DNA of 39,972 nucleotides, from assembly GCA_019418025.1 (NCBI GenBank), contig DYCR01000007.1:25128-65099 (forward strand), read 5' to 3'. This document shows, piece by piece, positions 1-8,258 of the stretch (positions within the stretch are counted from its first letter, which is position 1; every line of letters starts with the position of its first letter). This DNA is from Clostridiales bacterium. Lineage in GTDB: Bacteria > Bacillota > Clostridia > Oscillospirales > Oscillospiraceae. The notes under the pieces are model-generated. The model worked only from the letters and a program-made list of their open reading frames with translations, was not told the DNA's origin and searched no databases. Position numbers and translations under genes: made by a program.

Positions 1-2
1 GA

Positions 3-380
3 AGCGTCACCGGAAAAAATGTCAGGGCGGAGTTTTCCAAGGACTGGAAAACAGAATGCGACACGATCTGCTTTTCGTGGCTGAAGGGACCATGCTCCAG
101 TCGCAAAACAGGACAGAACTGGCGATTTGAGACCCAGACCGCTCTTGATCTGAGCGCACTGTGCAATCAGCCTGTGAATATGGTGCGGGAGGTTGCCTTA
201 GGAGAAGAACGGCAGCCCGATCCGGAGCGTCCGTCTGTGATTATCCGCCCCAAGCGCAGAGATCAGACCCTTTGGGAGCTTGCCAAGGGCTGCGGCTCTA
301 CGGTGGGGGCAATCCAAAAGCTGAATCAGCTGGAGGGCGAACCGGAGTCAGATCAGCTGCTGCTGATCCCTGTTATTTGA
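3..380 (+). CDS. C-terminal part of a LysM-domain (SPOCS/DUF3794-like) protein, partial
   Basis: An open frame runs in from the left edge and stops at TGA 378-380, giving the last 125 residues of a larger protein. The final ~45 residues form a LysM-like module: 'QTLWELAKGCGSTVGAIQKL' followed by 'NQLEGE' and a terminal 'LLLIPVI', the usual strand-helix-helix-strand pattern that binds peptidoglycan. In clostridia such C-terminal LysM modules often follow SPOCS (DUF3794) domains in spore-coat or envelope proteins, but the N-terminal part lies outside the window, so the full architecture is inferred. A strong terminator follows directly, so this gene ends its operon. Confidence 0.6.
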   Translation, partial: SVTGKNVRAEFSKDWKTECDTICFSWLKGPCSSRKTGQNWRFETQTALDLSALCNQPVNMVREVALGEERQPDPERPSVIIRPKRRDQTLWELAKGCGSTVGAIQKLNQLEGEPESDQLLLIPVI

Positions 381-382
381 AT

Positions 383-416
383 AAACAGCACCCGATCGTC
401 TGATCGGGTGCTGTTT
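383..416 (+). terminator. Rho-independent terminator after the LysM gene
   Basis: A perfect 15-bp stem (AAACAGCACCCGATC / GATCGGGTGCTGTTT) with a GTCT loop begins 2 bases after the stop codon of the LysM gene. It separates that gene from rplS. Confidence 0.85.
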
Positions 417-449
417 CTGTATAAATCGAAATTTATTTTGAAAAAATAC

Positions 450-478
450 TTGATTAATGGAAAAAAATATGATAAACT
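450..478 (+). promoter_or_regulatory. Sigma-A promoter and leader for rplS
   Basis: TTGATT (450-455), a 17-base spacer and TAAACT (473-478) give a plausible sigma-A promoter. About 90 bases of leader follow before rplS. They hold short complementary segments (CAGCG/CGCTG and CCGGG-rich strands). Firmicute rplS genes often have an autoregulatory L19 leader, but I cannot confirm that fold here. Confidence 0.55.
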
Positions 479-575
479 GAATCGGTCTGAAAACAAGGTG
501 AGTCCTATACAGCGCCGGGAACCATATCGCCGGGTATTCGCTGCACGAACGCCTAATCTTAAGGAGGACAAAGAT

Positions 576-917
576 ATGGATTTAGTTAAGGCTCTGAGCA
601 GCCAGTACATGAAGACTGAGCTGCCCGAAATGCGCGTTGGTGACACCGTTCGTGTTCACGTTCGCATCAAGGAAGGTTCTCGTGAGAGAATCCAGGTATT
701 CGAAGGTACCATCATTGCCCGTAAGCATGGCGGCATCGGCGAGACCATCACTGTTCGCCGTGTATCCTACGGTGTTGGCTGTGAGAAGGTTTTCCCCGTG
801 CATTCTCCCCGTGTGGCCAGCGTCGAGACTGTCCGAAAGGGCAAGGTTCGCCGTGCAAAGCTGTACTACCTGCGTGAGCGCTTCGGTAAGGCTGCTAAGG
901 TCAAGGAAAGAATCTAA
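576..917 (+). CDS. rplS: 50S ribosomal protein L19
   Basis: This 113-aa protein matches bacterial L19 along its full length: 'VHVRIKEGSRERIQVFEGTI' in the N-terminal half, 'ITVRRVSYGVGCEKVFPVHS' in the middle, and a basic tail 'KVRRAKLYYLRERFGKAAK'. L19 sits at the 30S-50S interface and contributes to intersubunit bridging. The ATG at 576 was chosen because AAGGAGGA lies 8 bases upstream; the longer frame starting at 408 would run through the terminator and promoter. It is monocistronic, with its own promoter and terminator. In many firmicutes rplS follows trmD and rimM, which are absent here, so the locus has been rearranged. Confidence 0.97.
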   Translation: MDLVKALSSQYMKTELPEMRVGDTVRVHVRIKEGSRERIQVFEGTIIARKHGGIGETITVRRVSYGVGCEKVFPVHSPRVASVETVRKGKVRRAKLYYLRERFGKAAKVKERI

Positions 918-930
918 CCGTAAATTTTAT

Positions 931-959
931 AAAAAAAGAGGGTCTGACCCTCTTTTTTT
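931..959 (+). terminator. Rho-independent terminator after rplS
   Basis: The hairpin AGAGGGT-CTG-ACCCTCT is flanked by an A-run and followed by seven Ts. It starts 14 bases after the rplS stop and could work in both directions. Confidence 0.85.
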
Positions 960-1032
960 ATTACCCAAATTTGTGTATAATGATATGACAAGTATCTTTT
1001 TAGGGAATCTGTCCCGTGCTAGGAGGATCGAT

Positions 1033-1653
1033 TTGGGAAAGTTTAGTTCTAACCATAAAGATCGTGCATCGAAACCGAAAAAAAGAACAGCTCCGGGAAT
1101 TTTGATGGATTATCTGCATGATGTTGTATATATTCTGGCGATCGTATTGCTCGTATTCACATTTTTTGTTCGTATGGTGGTTGTCTCAGGCTCGTCCATG
1201 TTTGATACACTGGCAGATGGAGATTACCTCCTGCTGTTGAATCACCCCCTGTGCGGAGAACTGGATCAGGGAGATATCGTAGTGGCGTCTATGGACCGGT
1301 TCGAAGATGGCGAACCCATCGTAAAGCGTGTGATCGCAACAGAAGGGCAGACCGTAGATATCGATTTTGAAGAGGGTATCGTCTATGTCGACGGGATCGC
1401 TCTGGATGAACCATATACCTACACGCCGACGAACCTTGAGGAGGGGACGGTATTCCCTCTGGTAGTAGAAGAGGATTCCGTGTTCCTGATGGGAGACAAT
1501 CGAAACGGATCAAGGGACGGCCGCGACCCTGTGATCGGCCAAGTGGATAAGCGTGAAATATTGGGCAAGGCCATTTTCTTGATGTTCCCGGGGACGGGTG
1601 AGCGACAACATACCATCAAACGCGATTTCAGTAGAATAGGAGGCCTGAATTAA
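1033..1653 (+). CDS. lepB: Type I signal peptidase
   Basis: This 206-aa membrane-bound serine protease removes signal peptides from secreted preproteins. It has a basic N-terminus (residues 9-18), one membrane span ('YILAIVLLVFTFFVRMVVV', about 33-51), the nucleophile box 'SGSSM' (Ser55), the catalytic lysine in 'IVKRVIATEG' (Lys98), and the box E-like 'GDNRNGSRDGR'. It has the single-span layout of gram-positive SipS-type enzymes. The TTG at 1033 was chosen because AGGAGG lies 6 bases upstream (1021-1026); the in-frame extension back to 637 overlaps rplS. Its stop overlaps the ATG of rbgA (TAATG), so the two are translationally coupled. TATAAT at 976-981 is a possible -10 element without a clear -35. 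Confidence 0.93.
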   Translation: MGKFSSNHKDRASKPKKRTAPGILMDYLHDVVYILAIVLLVFTFFVRMVVVSGSSMFDTLADGDYLLLLNHPLCGELDQGDIVVASMDRFEDGEPIVKRVIATEGQTVDIDFEEGIVYVDGIALDEPYTYTPTNLEEGTVFPLVVEEDSVFLMGDNRNGSRDGRDPVIGQVDKREILGKAIFLMFPGTGERQHTIKRDFSRIGGLN

Positions 1654-2522
1654 TGGCTGAAAATATGAATATCCAATGGTATCCCGGTCATATGACAAAG
1701 ACCCGCCGCCAGATGGAGGCGGATCTGAAGCTCGTGGATGCCGTGTGTGAAATTGTGGATGCCCGCATCCCGTTTGCAAGCCGAAATCCGGATATCGACA
1801 GCATTTGCGGTCATAAGCCCCGGATCGTTGTACTCAATCGCATGGATCTGGCAGACCCTCAGGCGACAAAGGCGTGGGTGAATTATTTTAAGAGCAAGGG
1901 GATGGCGGCTGTACCGACAGACTGCAAGAGTCGGAAGGGGATTTCTGAGTTTACACCTGCGGTGCGCTCCATTCTGGCGGAAAAAATCCAGAGAAACGCA
2001 GCAAAGGGAATGAACAAGCCCGTTCGGGTGATGGTAGTCGGCATTCCGAATGTCGGCAAATCCACACTGATCAACCAAATTTCCGGAAGAAAGGGCGCCA
2101 AGGCCGAGAACCGTCCTGGCGTCACCCGTGGCAAGCAGTGGGTGACTGTGGATAACGGCCTTCTGCTTCTGGATACTCCGGGTATTCTCTGGCCTAAATT
2201 TGATGACCCGGAGGTCGGCATGAAGCTGGCGTACACGGGAGCGGTCAAGGAACAGATCCTGGATGTGGAGGAGTTGGCGGTATTTTTAATGCAGCTGCTC
2301 TGGAAACACTATCCCGATGCGGTCAAGGCTCGCTATGGGATCGATATGCCTCAGGAGTCCACCGGCTATGAGCTGCTGGAGGCAGCCGGAAGAAAGCGCG
2401 GCTTTTTGATGGCGCGCGGAGAGATCAATACAGAACGTATGGCGAAGGTTCTGGTGGATGAGTACCGTGGCGGTAAGCTGGGGAAATTTACTCTGGAAAT
2501 GCCGCCTGAGACAGAAATTTAA
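1653..2522 (+). CDS. rbgA: Ribosome biogenesis GTPase YlqF/RbgA
   Basis: This 289-aa circularly permuted GTPase acts late in 50S subunit assembly. The motifs occur in the permuted order expected of the family: G4 'LNRMDLAD' near residue 60 comes before G1 'GIPNVGKST' near residue 131 and G3 'DTPG' near residue 175. The N-terminus 'IQWYPGHMTKTRRQM' is characteristic of YlqF. AGGAGG at 1638-1643 supports the start. The lepB-rbgA-rnhB order matches the firmicute sipS-ylqF-rnhB cluster. Length is normal for the family (about 280 aa). Confidence 0.95.
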   Translation: MAENMNIQWYPGHMTKTRRQMEADLKLVDAVCEIVDARIPFASRNPDIDSICGHKPRIVVLNRMDLADPQATKAWVNYFKSKGMAAVPTDCKSRKGISEFTPAVRSILAEKIQRNAAKGMNKPVRVMVVGIPNVGKSTLINQISGRKGAKAENRPGVTRGKQWVTVDNGLLLLDTPGILWPKFDDPEVGMKLAYTGAVKEQILDVEELAVFLMQLLWKHYPDAVKARYGIDMPQESTGYELLEAAGRKRGFLMARGEINTERMAKVLVDEYRGGKLGKFTLEMPPETEI

Positions 2523-2532
2523 GGGGGATGAC

Positions 2533-3138
2533 ATGGGACTTTGGGAAATTGAGGATGCCTTGAAAGAAAAGGGCATCGGTGTCATCTGCGGTGTGGACGA
2601 AGCCGGACGGGGACCTCTGGCCGGACCTGTTTGCGCCGCTGCGGTGATTTTGCCGGAGCATTTGGAAATCCCCGGTTTGAACGACAGCAAGAAATTGACG
2701 GATAAAAAGCGCCGTGAGCTGTTCCCAATCATAAAGGAGCAGGCGGTTGCTTATGGCATCGCCTTTGCCTCAGAGCAGGAAATTGACGAGATCAACATCT
2801 TGCAGGCAACCTTTCTGGCGATGAGGCGTGCAATGGATCAGCTGAATGGAAAAGCGGATTTTGCGCTGATCGACGGCAACCGTGAAACCGATTTTGGAAT
2901 GGAAGTCATGACAGTGGTGAAAGGAGACAGCCGAAGCGCCAATATTGCAGCGGCTTCGATCCTTGCAAAAGTCACCCGTGATATGTACATGGAGCGGCTG
3001 GCAGAGGAATATCCCCAGTATGGTTTTGAGATCCATAAGGGCTATGGCACCAAAAAGCACTATCAGGCATTGGAAACATACGGAGCGTGCCCTGCTCACC
3101 GTAAGACCTTTCTGAAAAAATTCTATGGGCAGAAATAA
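2533..3138 (+). CDS. rnhB: Ribonuclease HII
   Basis: This 201-aa endonuclease cleaves the RNA strand of RNA-DNA hybrids and removes single ribonucleotides from DNA. Diagnostic features are the 'GVDEAGRGPLAGPV' motif with two metal ligands, 'LNDSKKL', and the later acidic site in 'VKGDSRSANIAAASILAKV'. The ATG at 2533 was chosen over the longer frame from 2458 because AAGGGGG stands 5 bases upstream and the extension overlaps rbgA. The 3' end overlaps yraN by 14 bases, indicating one operon. Confidence 0.96.
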   Translation: MGLWEIEDALKEKGIGVICGVDEAGRGPLAGPVCAAAVILPEHLEIPGLNDSKKLTDKKRRELFPIIKEQAVAYGIAFASEQEIDEINILQATFLAMRRAMDQLNGKADFALIDGNRETDFGMEVMTVVKGDSRSANIAAASILAKVTRDMYMERLAEEYPQYGFEIHKGYGTKKHYQALETYGACPAHRKTFLKKFYGQK

Positions 3139-3490
3139 CCTGACAGGTGCATGGGGCGAGGCCTTGGCGGCTGACTACCTGCGCAAAAAACGGTATCAGA
3201 TCGTATCCTGCGGCTACCACAGCCGATTCGGAGAAATCGACATCATTGCAAAGAATCGGAAATACCTTGCCATCGTGGAAGTGAAGCTGCGCAAAAATGC
3301 GGATTTTGCCCGTGCAAGGGAATTTGTTGATGCAAAAAAGCAAGAGCGCATCAGAACCACTGCTCAGATCTATCTGGCGCAGCACCCAACCGACCTGCAG
3401 CCGAGGTTTGATGTGATCGAAATATACGCCCCGGAGGGGATGCAGACGGCGAAGCCTGAAATCGTACACTTGGAGGATGCTTTTTCATGA
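3125..3490 (+). CDS. yraN: YraN family (UPF0102) endonuclease-like protein
   Basis: This 121-aa member of UPF0102 has a restriction endonuclease-like fold. It contains 'GEALAADYLRKKRYQIVSCG', 'FGEIDIIAKNRKYLAIVEVK' (the PD-(D/E)XK metal-binding core: E, D, then ExK) and the family's 'FVDAKKQERIRTTAQIYL'. Association next to rnhB is common across bacteria, and a link to DNA processing has been proposed, but the role is unsettled. It overlaps rnhB at the start and the dipeptidase gene by 4 bases (ATGA) at the end. Confidence 0.92.
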   Translation: MGRNNLTGAWGEALAADYLRKKRYQIVSCGYHSRFGEIDIIAKNRKYLAIVEVKLRKNADFARAREFVDAKKQERIRTTAQIYLAQHPTDLQPRFDVIEIYAPEGMQTAKPEIVHLEDAFS

Positions 3491-4455
3491 ATATACCGGT
3501 ATTTGACCTGCATTGTGATACGGCAACAACGGTTCTGGGAAATGACTGCCGTCCATTGGACCGGCTCAGGCGAAGGAAAGGACATATCGATCTGGAGCGC
3601 GGAGCTGCGCTTGCCGGATATGCGCAGGTGTTTGCCATATTCACAACGCCGGGCATGGAACCCAAGGGAGTGCATCCTCCTGAGGAAATTGCATCTGCGG
3701 CAATTAAAAATCTATTGGAGGAGCTTGACCGCAATCGGGATTTGATTGCGCGGGCCTCCACACCTGATGAGATCAGCAATATTGTCGATTCCGGGAAAAT
3801 TGCAGCGATCCTCTCTATCGAGGGGCCTGCGGGCATCGGATTCGATCCGGAGCGGCTGTCCGAGATGTATGAGCTTGGTGTCAGACTGTCCACCTTGGGA
3901 TGGAATGAAGGAAATGTTTTGACGGGATCTCATAAAACAGGCGAAGGATTGACGGATCTGGGCCGAGCTTATGTCCGTGAGTGTCAGCGTCTGGGAATAT
4001 TGGTGGATGTCAGTCATATCAGTGACCGGGGCTTCTGGGATATTATGGACATGACACAGGCTCCCATTGTGGCAAGCCATTCCAACAGCCGCAGAATCTG
4101 CAATGTGTCCAGAAATTTGACAGATGAAATGTTTCTGGAGATCTGCGGTACAGGCGGTACGGTTGGAATCAATCTTTATACAGAGTTTCTCAAGGCAGAC
4201 AGAGCGTCTCTTGATGATGTGTGCGACCATGTTCTCCACTTTTTGGAGCTGGACCCAAGCGGTACGCATATTTCTCTGGGGGGCGATCTGGATGGCTGTG
4301 ACAGGCTCCCGGATGGGTTTTATGGCATCGAGAGCTATCATAAGCTTTCTTCTCGGCTGCTTGAACGAGGCATCGGTATTGAGATCCTCCGTAATATTTT
4401 TTGGAATAACGCTATGGGAGTGATGGAGCGTGCTGTACAAGTCAACAAGAAGTAA
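3487..4455 (+). CDS. Dipeptidase, peptidase family M19
   Basis: This 322-aa protein is related to renal (membrane) dipeptidase. All dinuclear zinc ligands appear in order: His9 and Asp11 in 'DLHCDT', Glu112 in 'SIEGP', His177 in 'VSHIS', His198 in 'ASHSNSR', and the catalytic Asp267 in 'GGDLDG'. It has no signal peptide, so it is probably cytoplasmic and hydrolyses dipeptides, possibly including D-amino acid dipeptides. Translation is coupled to yraN through ATGA, and its end overlaps the next gene by 26 bases. Confidence 0.92.
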   Translation: MNIPVFDLHCDTATTVLGNDCRPLDRLRRRKGHIDLERGAALAGYAQVFAIFTTPGMEPKGVHPPEEIASAAIKNLLEELDRNRDLIARASTPDEISNIVDSGKIAAILSIEGPAGIGFDPERLSEMYELGVRLSTLGWNEGNVLTGSHKTGEGLTDLGRAYVRECQRLGILVDVSHISDRGFWDIMDMTQAPIVASHSNSRRICNVSRNLTDEMFLEICGTGGTVGINLYTEFLKADRASLDDVCDHVLHFLELDPSGTHISLGGDLDGCDRLPDGFYGIESYHKLSSRLLERGIGIEILRNIFWNNAMGVMERAVQVNKK

Positions 4456-5470
4456 CAAAGAAACATATACAGCGCAGCATGCCCTGTGCAGCAGCAGAAC
4501 CGAGGATGGAGGCCTGTTTGTTCCGGTTTGCATCCCGCAGTATTCGGACGGCGAGATCCTGCAGCTGCTGCATTTGTCAGAAACGGAAGCCATTGCGAAG
4601 ATCCTGAACCAGCTGTTTGCAACGACGATCAGCAGTCGGGATATTGAGTTTCTGGTAGGAAGAGAGATCCTCAGAATGGGGGAGTTCCATTATCGGATAC
4701 ACGTTGCCGAGCTGTGGCGTAACCCGGACGGAGACTTTGCCCGAACGGTCCGGATTCTTGCAGGACACCTGTGTGCCGATAAGCAGACCGCAGGGGTCTC
4801 TCTTTGGGGGGAGATTGCTGTGAATATCGCGCTGATTTTTGCGGTATTCACCCGACTTTCCTACAAAACAGAGGCAGATTTGGAGCGAAAACAGGATATA
4901 GTTGTTCCGGCGGAGGCTTTTGTCACCCCTATGGCCGCATGGTATGCCAGAAAAATGGGGCTTCCCATCGGCACCATTATCTGTTGCTGCAATGAAAACG
5001 GAAATGTCTGGGATCTGATCCAGCGCGGACAGATGAAGCTTGACGGGGCACTGCTGCCGACCAATACGCCGAAATGCGATGTGATCGTGCCGGAGGCTTT
5101 TGAACTGCTGCTGTACGAGATCCAAGGGGAGGACGCGGCAAAGGAGTTTGCTTTGGCTGTGGATGCAGGAGGGAGCTACACCATCAACGCCACGGCGTAC
5201 CCGCTGCTGAAGCGGGGGATGTATGCCTCGGTGGTGGGGCAGAAACGCCTTTTGGATATTATCCCCAATGTATACAGTGCCACGGGATATGTCCTGTGCC
5301 CATACAGCGCCCTGACCTATTCCGGTCTGATGGATTATCGGGCCATGTCCGGCGAGAACAGTCCTGCGCTGATGATCAGCAAATGGAGCCCGCTGCACTG
5401 CAAGGACACCGTGGCAAAGGCTATGGGGATCTCGACTGCCGAGCTGAGGCAGCGAATCAAAGAAATGTAA
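4430..5470 (+). CDS. Threonine synthase-like protein lacking the PLP-lysine region
   Basis: This 346-aa protein resembles ThrC at both ends. The N-terminus shows 'YKSTRSN...EDGGLFVP'. A C-terminal half follows ThrC order: 'EIAVNIALIFAVFTRLSY' for the Asn-rich segment before the synthase core, 'DIVVPAEAFVTPMAAWYARK' where ThrC has a VPSGNFG loop, then 'CCNENGNVWDLIQRGQ'. The stretch that in ThrC carries FKDFG (the PLP Schiff-base lysine) and TSGDTG is missing, as is the SGNFG phosphate loop, and the protein is roughly 80-100 residues short. It is therefore probably not an active threonine synthase; a regulatory or other role is unknown. It overlaps the dipeptidase gene by 26 bases. Confidence 0.7.
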   Translation: MLYKSTRSNKETYTAQHALCSSRTEDGGLFVPVCIPQYSDGEILQLLHLSETEAIAKILNQLFATTISSRDIEFLVGREILRMGEFHYRIHVAELWRNPDGDFARTVRILAGHLCADKQTAGVSLWGEIAVNIALIFAVFTRLSYKTEADLERKQDIVVPAEAFVTPMAAWYARKMGLPIGTIICCCNENGNVWDLIQRGQMKLDGALLPTNTPKCDVIVPEAFELLLYEIQGEDAAKEFALAVDAGGSYTINATAYPLLKRGMYASVVGQKRLLDIIPNVYSATGYVLCPYSALTYSGLMDYRAMSGENSPALMISKWSPLHCKDTVAKAMGISTAELRQRIKEM

Positions 5471-5480
5471 GGAGTCATGT

Positions 5481-6170
5481 ATGGCGTTATACGCAATTGG
5501 AGATCTTCATCTGTGCCTGAGCGCCCCAAAGCCGATGGATATTTTCGGCGGCGCATGGGTCGGATATATGGATAAGCTGAAGGAGAGCATGTCTCAGATC
5601 AAGCCGGAGGATACGACGGTACTTTGCGGGGATCTGAGCTGGGCGCTGGGCCTTGATGCGGCCGAGGCAGATTTTGCGTGGATCAATGAGATCCCCGGAC
5701 GGAAGATCATCCTGAAGGGGAATCACGATTATTGGTGGACCACTGCATCAAAGTTCTATAAATTCTGTCAGCAGCACGATTTTTCCAACCAGTTCATTCT
5801 CAATAACAATTGTTATGAATATGATGGCAGGGCCATCTGCGGCACCAGAGGATGGTTTTATGAGGAAGAACGCAGCGGACAGCACGATACCAAGGTGTTC
5901 AAGCGTGAGCTGATCCGACTGGAGGCCTCGCTGAAGGCGGCAGGGGATCGGGAGAAGCTGGTGTTTCTGCATTATCCGCCCAAGTATCGGGGGTATGAGT
6001 GCAAAGAGATCATCGAGCTTCTGGAAAAATATCAGGTCCGACGGTGTTTTTACGGCCATCTCCACGGAGACAGCCATAAATTGGCCATGGAAGGCATCTG
6101 GGGCGGTGTTGAATACCGTCTGGTTTCGGCTGATTACATTGATTTTCGGCCCGTAACAGTTATTTTATAA
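5481..6170 (+). CDS. Calcineurin-like metallophosphoesterase
   Basis: This 229-aa predicted phosphohydrolase carries the complete dimetal signature: 'AIGDLHL' (DxH), 'VLCGDLSWA' (GD), 'LKGNHDYWW' (GNHD), 'FLHYPP' and 'GHLHGDSH' (GHxH). It belongs to the small cytosolic group annotated as COG1768; the substrate is unknown. It starts 10 bases after the preceding gene behind AAGGAG, so it is probably the last gene of the lepB operon. Residues are normal throughout. Confidence 0.88.
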   Translation: MALYAIGDLHLCLSAPKPMDIFGGAWVGYMDKLKESMSQIKPEDTTVLCGDLSWALGLDAAEADFAWINEIPGRKIILKGNHDYWWTTASKFYKFCQQHDFSNQFILNNNCYEYDGRAICGTRGWFYEEERSGQHDTKVFKRELIRLEASLKAAGDREKLVFLHYPPKYRGYECKEIIELLEKYQVRRCFYGHLHGDSHKLAMEGIWGGVEYRLVSADYIDFRPVTVIL

Positions 6171-6188
6171 GAATTATAAAGAAAAGTG

Positions 6189-6217
6189 TGGACATTTGAT
6201 TGTTTATTTGATAAAAT
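6189..6217 (+). promoter_or_regulatory. Sigma-A promoter for tig
   Basis: TGGACA (6189-6194), a 17-base spacer and TAAAAT (6212-6217) form a near-consensus promoter. About 55 bases of leader follow before the trigger factor gene. Confidence 0.65.
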
Positions 6218-6279
6218 AGTCCGGCTATATTAGACTACATTAGGCGATACAAAGCCATAATTTAGGAGGAACGTTAAAG

Positions 6280-7587
6280 ATGAATGTCAAGAGCATTGAA
6301 ACAAAGGACAACAACGCCACCATCGTGGTTGAGATCGAGAAGGAGCTCATGGAGTCCGGTGCACAGAAAGCATACCTGAAGGCCCGCAAGAATATCATGA
6401 TCCCCGGATTCCGCAAGGGCAAGGCTCCCCGTAAGATGATCGAGTCTATGTACGGCGCACATGTATTCTTTGAAGATGGTCTGGAGGAAATCTTCCCCGA
6501 GGTTTATGAGTTTGCTGTTGTCAAGCAGGAAGTGAAGGCAGTCGGCCGTCCCAGCCTGACTGACATGGATATCGCTGAGGACGGAACTACCACCATCACC
6601 CTGACCACCGAGGTCTACCCTGAGGTCACTCTGGGCGAGTACAAGGGTGTCGAGGCCGAGAAGGCTGAGGCAGAGGTCACCGAGGCTCAGGTCGAGGCCG
6701 AGCTGAACCAGATGGCTGAGAATGTTGCATCCACCGAGACTGTCGAGCGCGCTGCTGAGATGGGCGATACCGCAAACATCGACTTCGAGGGCTTTGACAA
6801 CGGTGTGGCATTCGATGGCGGCAAGGGCGAGAACTTTGACCTGAAGCTGGGTTCCGGCTCTTTTGTTCCCGGCTTTGAGGATCAGATCGTTGGCATGAAC
6901 ATCGGCGAAGAGAAGGATATCGATATCACCTTCCCCGAGGATTACCACGCAGAGCTGGCCGGCAAGGCAGTTGTTTTCCACGTTAAGCTGAACAAGCTGT
7001 CTGTCACCAACGTGCCCGCTATCGACGATGAGCTGGCTAAGGACGTTTCTGAGTTCGAGACTCTGGAGGAGCTGAAGGCAGACATCCGCGCTAAGAAGCT
7101 GGAGTCCATGCAGAAGCAGATCGACAGCGCTTTCGAGCAGAGTGTTGTTGATAAGGTCGCTGAAAACGCAACTGTCAATGTCCCCAATGCCCTGGTTGAG
7201 GCTGAGCTGGATTCTCAGATGGAGCGCTTTGCATATCAGCTGCAGATGAGCGGCTACAGCGTTGAGCAGTACGCAAAGATGATGGGCGGCGACATGAACA
7301 GCATGCGTCAGGCCTTCAAGCCCATGGCTGAAAAGCAGGCCAAGGCCAATGTTGTTCTGGAGAAGATCGCTGAGGTCGAGAACATCACTGTTTCCGATGA
7401 GGACATCGAGAACGAGTTTGCACAGCTGGCTAAGAGCTATGAGCTGGAAGTCGAGAAGGTCAAGGAGCTGGTTCCCACAGCTGAGATCACCGCAAGCCTG
7501 AAGACCCGCAAGACTGTCAAGCTGATCGTGGATGCAGCCGTTGCTGTTGCTCCCAAGGCTGCTGAGGAAACTGCATCCGAGGAGTAA
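6280..7587 (+). CDS. tig: Trigger factor, ribosome-associated chaperone
   Basis: This 435-aa protein has the trigger factor architecture. The N-terminal ribosome-binding domain carries 'MIPGFRKGKAPRKMIE' (the GFRxGKxP signature). A PPIase (FKBP-like) domain follows, near residues 155-240 ('MGDTANIDFEGF...FDLKLGSGSFVPGFEDQIVG'), and then a long helical C-terminal arm. It binds near the exit tunnel and shields nascent chains. AGGAGG sits 8 bases upstream. Codon use is strongly biased to GAG/AAG/CTG, as in rplS, suggesting high expression. It lies upstream of clpP-clpX in the usual firmicute order. Confidence 0.97.
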   Translation: MNVKSIETKDNNATIVVEIEKELMESGAQKAYLKARKNIMIPGFRKGKAPRKMIESMYGAHVFFEDGLEEIFPEVYEFAVVKQEVKAVGRPSLTDMDIAEDGTTTITLTTEVYPEVTLGEYKGVEAEKAEAEVTEAQVEAELNQMAENVASTETVERAAEMGDTANIDFEGFDNGVAFDGGKGENFDLKLGSGSFVPGFEDQIVGMNIGEEKDIDITFPEDYHAELAGKAVVFHVKLNKLSVTNVPAIDDELAKDVSEFETLEELKADIRAKKLESMQKQIDSAFEQSVVDKVAENATVNVPNALVEAELDSQMERFAYQLQMSGYSVEQYAKMMGGDMNSMRQAFKPMAEKQAKANVVLEKIAEVENITVSDEDIENEFAQLAKSYELEVEKVKELVPTAEITASLKTRKTVKLIVDAAVAVAPKAAEETASEE

Positions 7588-7651
7588 TTCGCGAATAATT
7601 TTGGAAGAGATTGGTTAGAATGTTTCAAACCCTGTGAAAGGAGACATCACC

Positions 7652-8233
7652 ATGAGTTTAGTACCATATGTTGTTGAGCAGACCAGCAGAGGAGAGCGCA
7701 GCTATGACATCTTCTCCCGTTTGCTGAATGACCGCATTATTTTCCTGTCCGAAGAGGTCAATGACACCACAGCAAGTCTGGTCGTAGCCCAGCTGCTGTA
7801 TTTAGAGGCTCAGGACCCGGATAAGGATATCCAGTTTTATATTAACAGCCCGGGCGGAAGCGTAACTGCCGGCATGGCGATTTATGACACCATGCAGTAT
7901 ATCAAGTGCGATGTGGCCACCATTAGTGTTGGTCTGGCTGCATCCATGGGTGCGTTCCTGCTGTCTGCCGGTACCAAGGGTAAGCGTATGGCGCTGCCCA
8001 ATGCAGAGATCATGATTCATCAGCCCTCTGCGGGTACTCAGGGTCAGATCACCGATATGGCGATCCATCTGAAGCGACTTCAGACAATTAAGGACAGAAT
8101 GAATAAAATCCTGTCGGAAAATTGCGGACGCAGCATTGAGGAAGTCACTGCCGCCTGTGAGCGTGACAACTTTATGAGCGCGGAAGAAGCAAAAGAGTTT
8201 GGCCTGATCGATAAGGTGATCTATAACCATTGA
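7652..8233 (+). CDS. clpP: ATP-dependent Clp protease proteolytic subunit
   Basis: This 193-aa serine peptidase forms the tetradecameric chamber of ClpXP. The catalytic triad is visible: Ser98 in 'GLAASMGAF', His123 in 'IMIHQPSAG' and Asp172 in 'CERDNFM'. 'VPYVVEQTSRGERSYDI' is the standard N-terminus. The ATG at 7652 was preferred over GTG 7634 because AAAGGAG (7637-7643) is spaced correctly for 7652. It is followed after 25 bases by clpX, its unfoldase partner. Confidence 0.97.
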   Translation: MSLVPYVVEQTSRGERSYDIFSRLLNDRIIFLSEEVNDTTASLVVAQLLYLEAQDPDKDIQFYINSPGGSVTAGMAIYDTMQYIKCDVATISVGLAASMGAFLLSAGTKGKRMALPNAEIMIHQPSAGTQGQITDMAIHLKRLQTIKDRMNKILSENCGRSIEEVTAACERDNFMSAEEAKEFGLIDKVIYNH

Positions 8234-8258
8234 TTGCTGAAAGGCAGGTAACCGGTTT

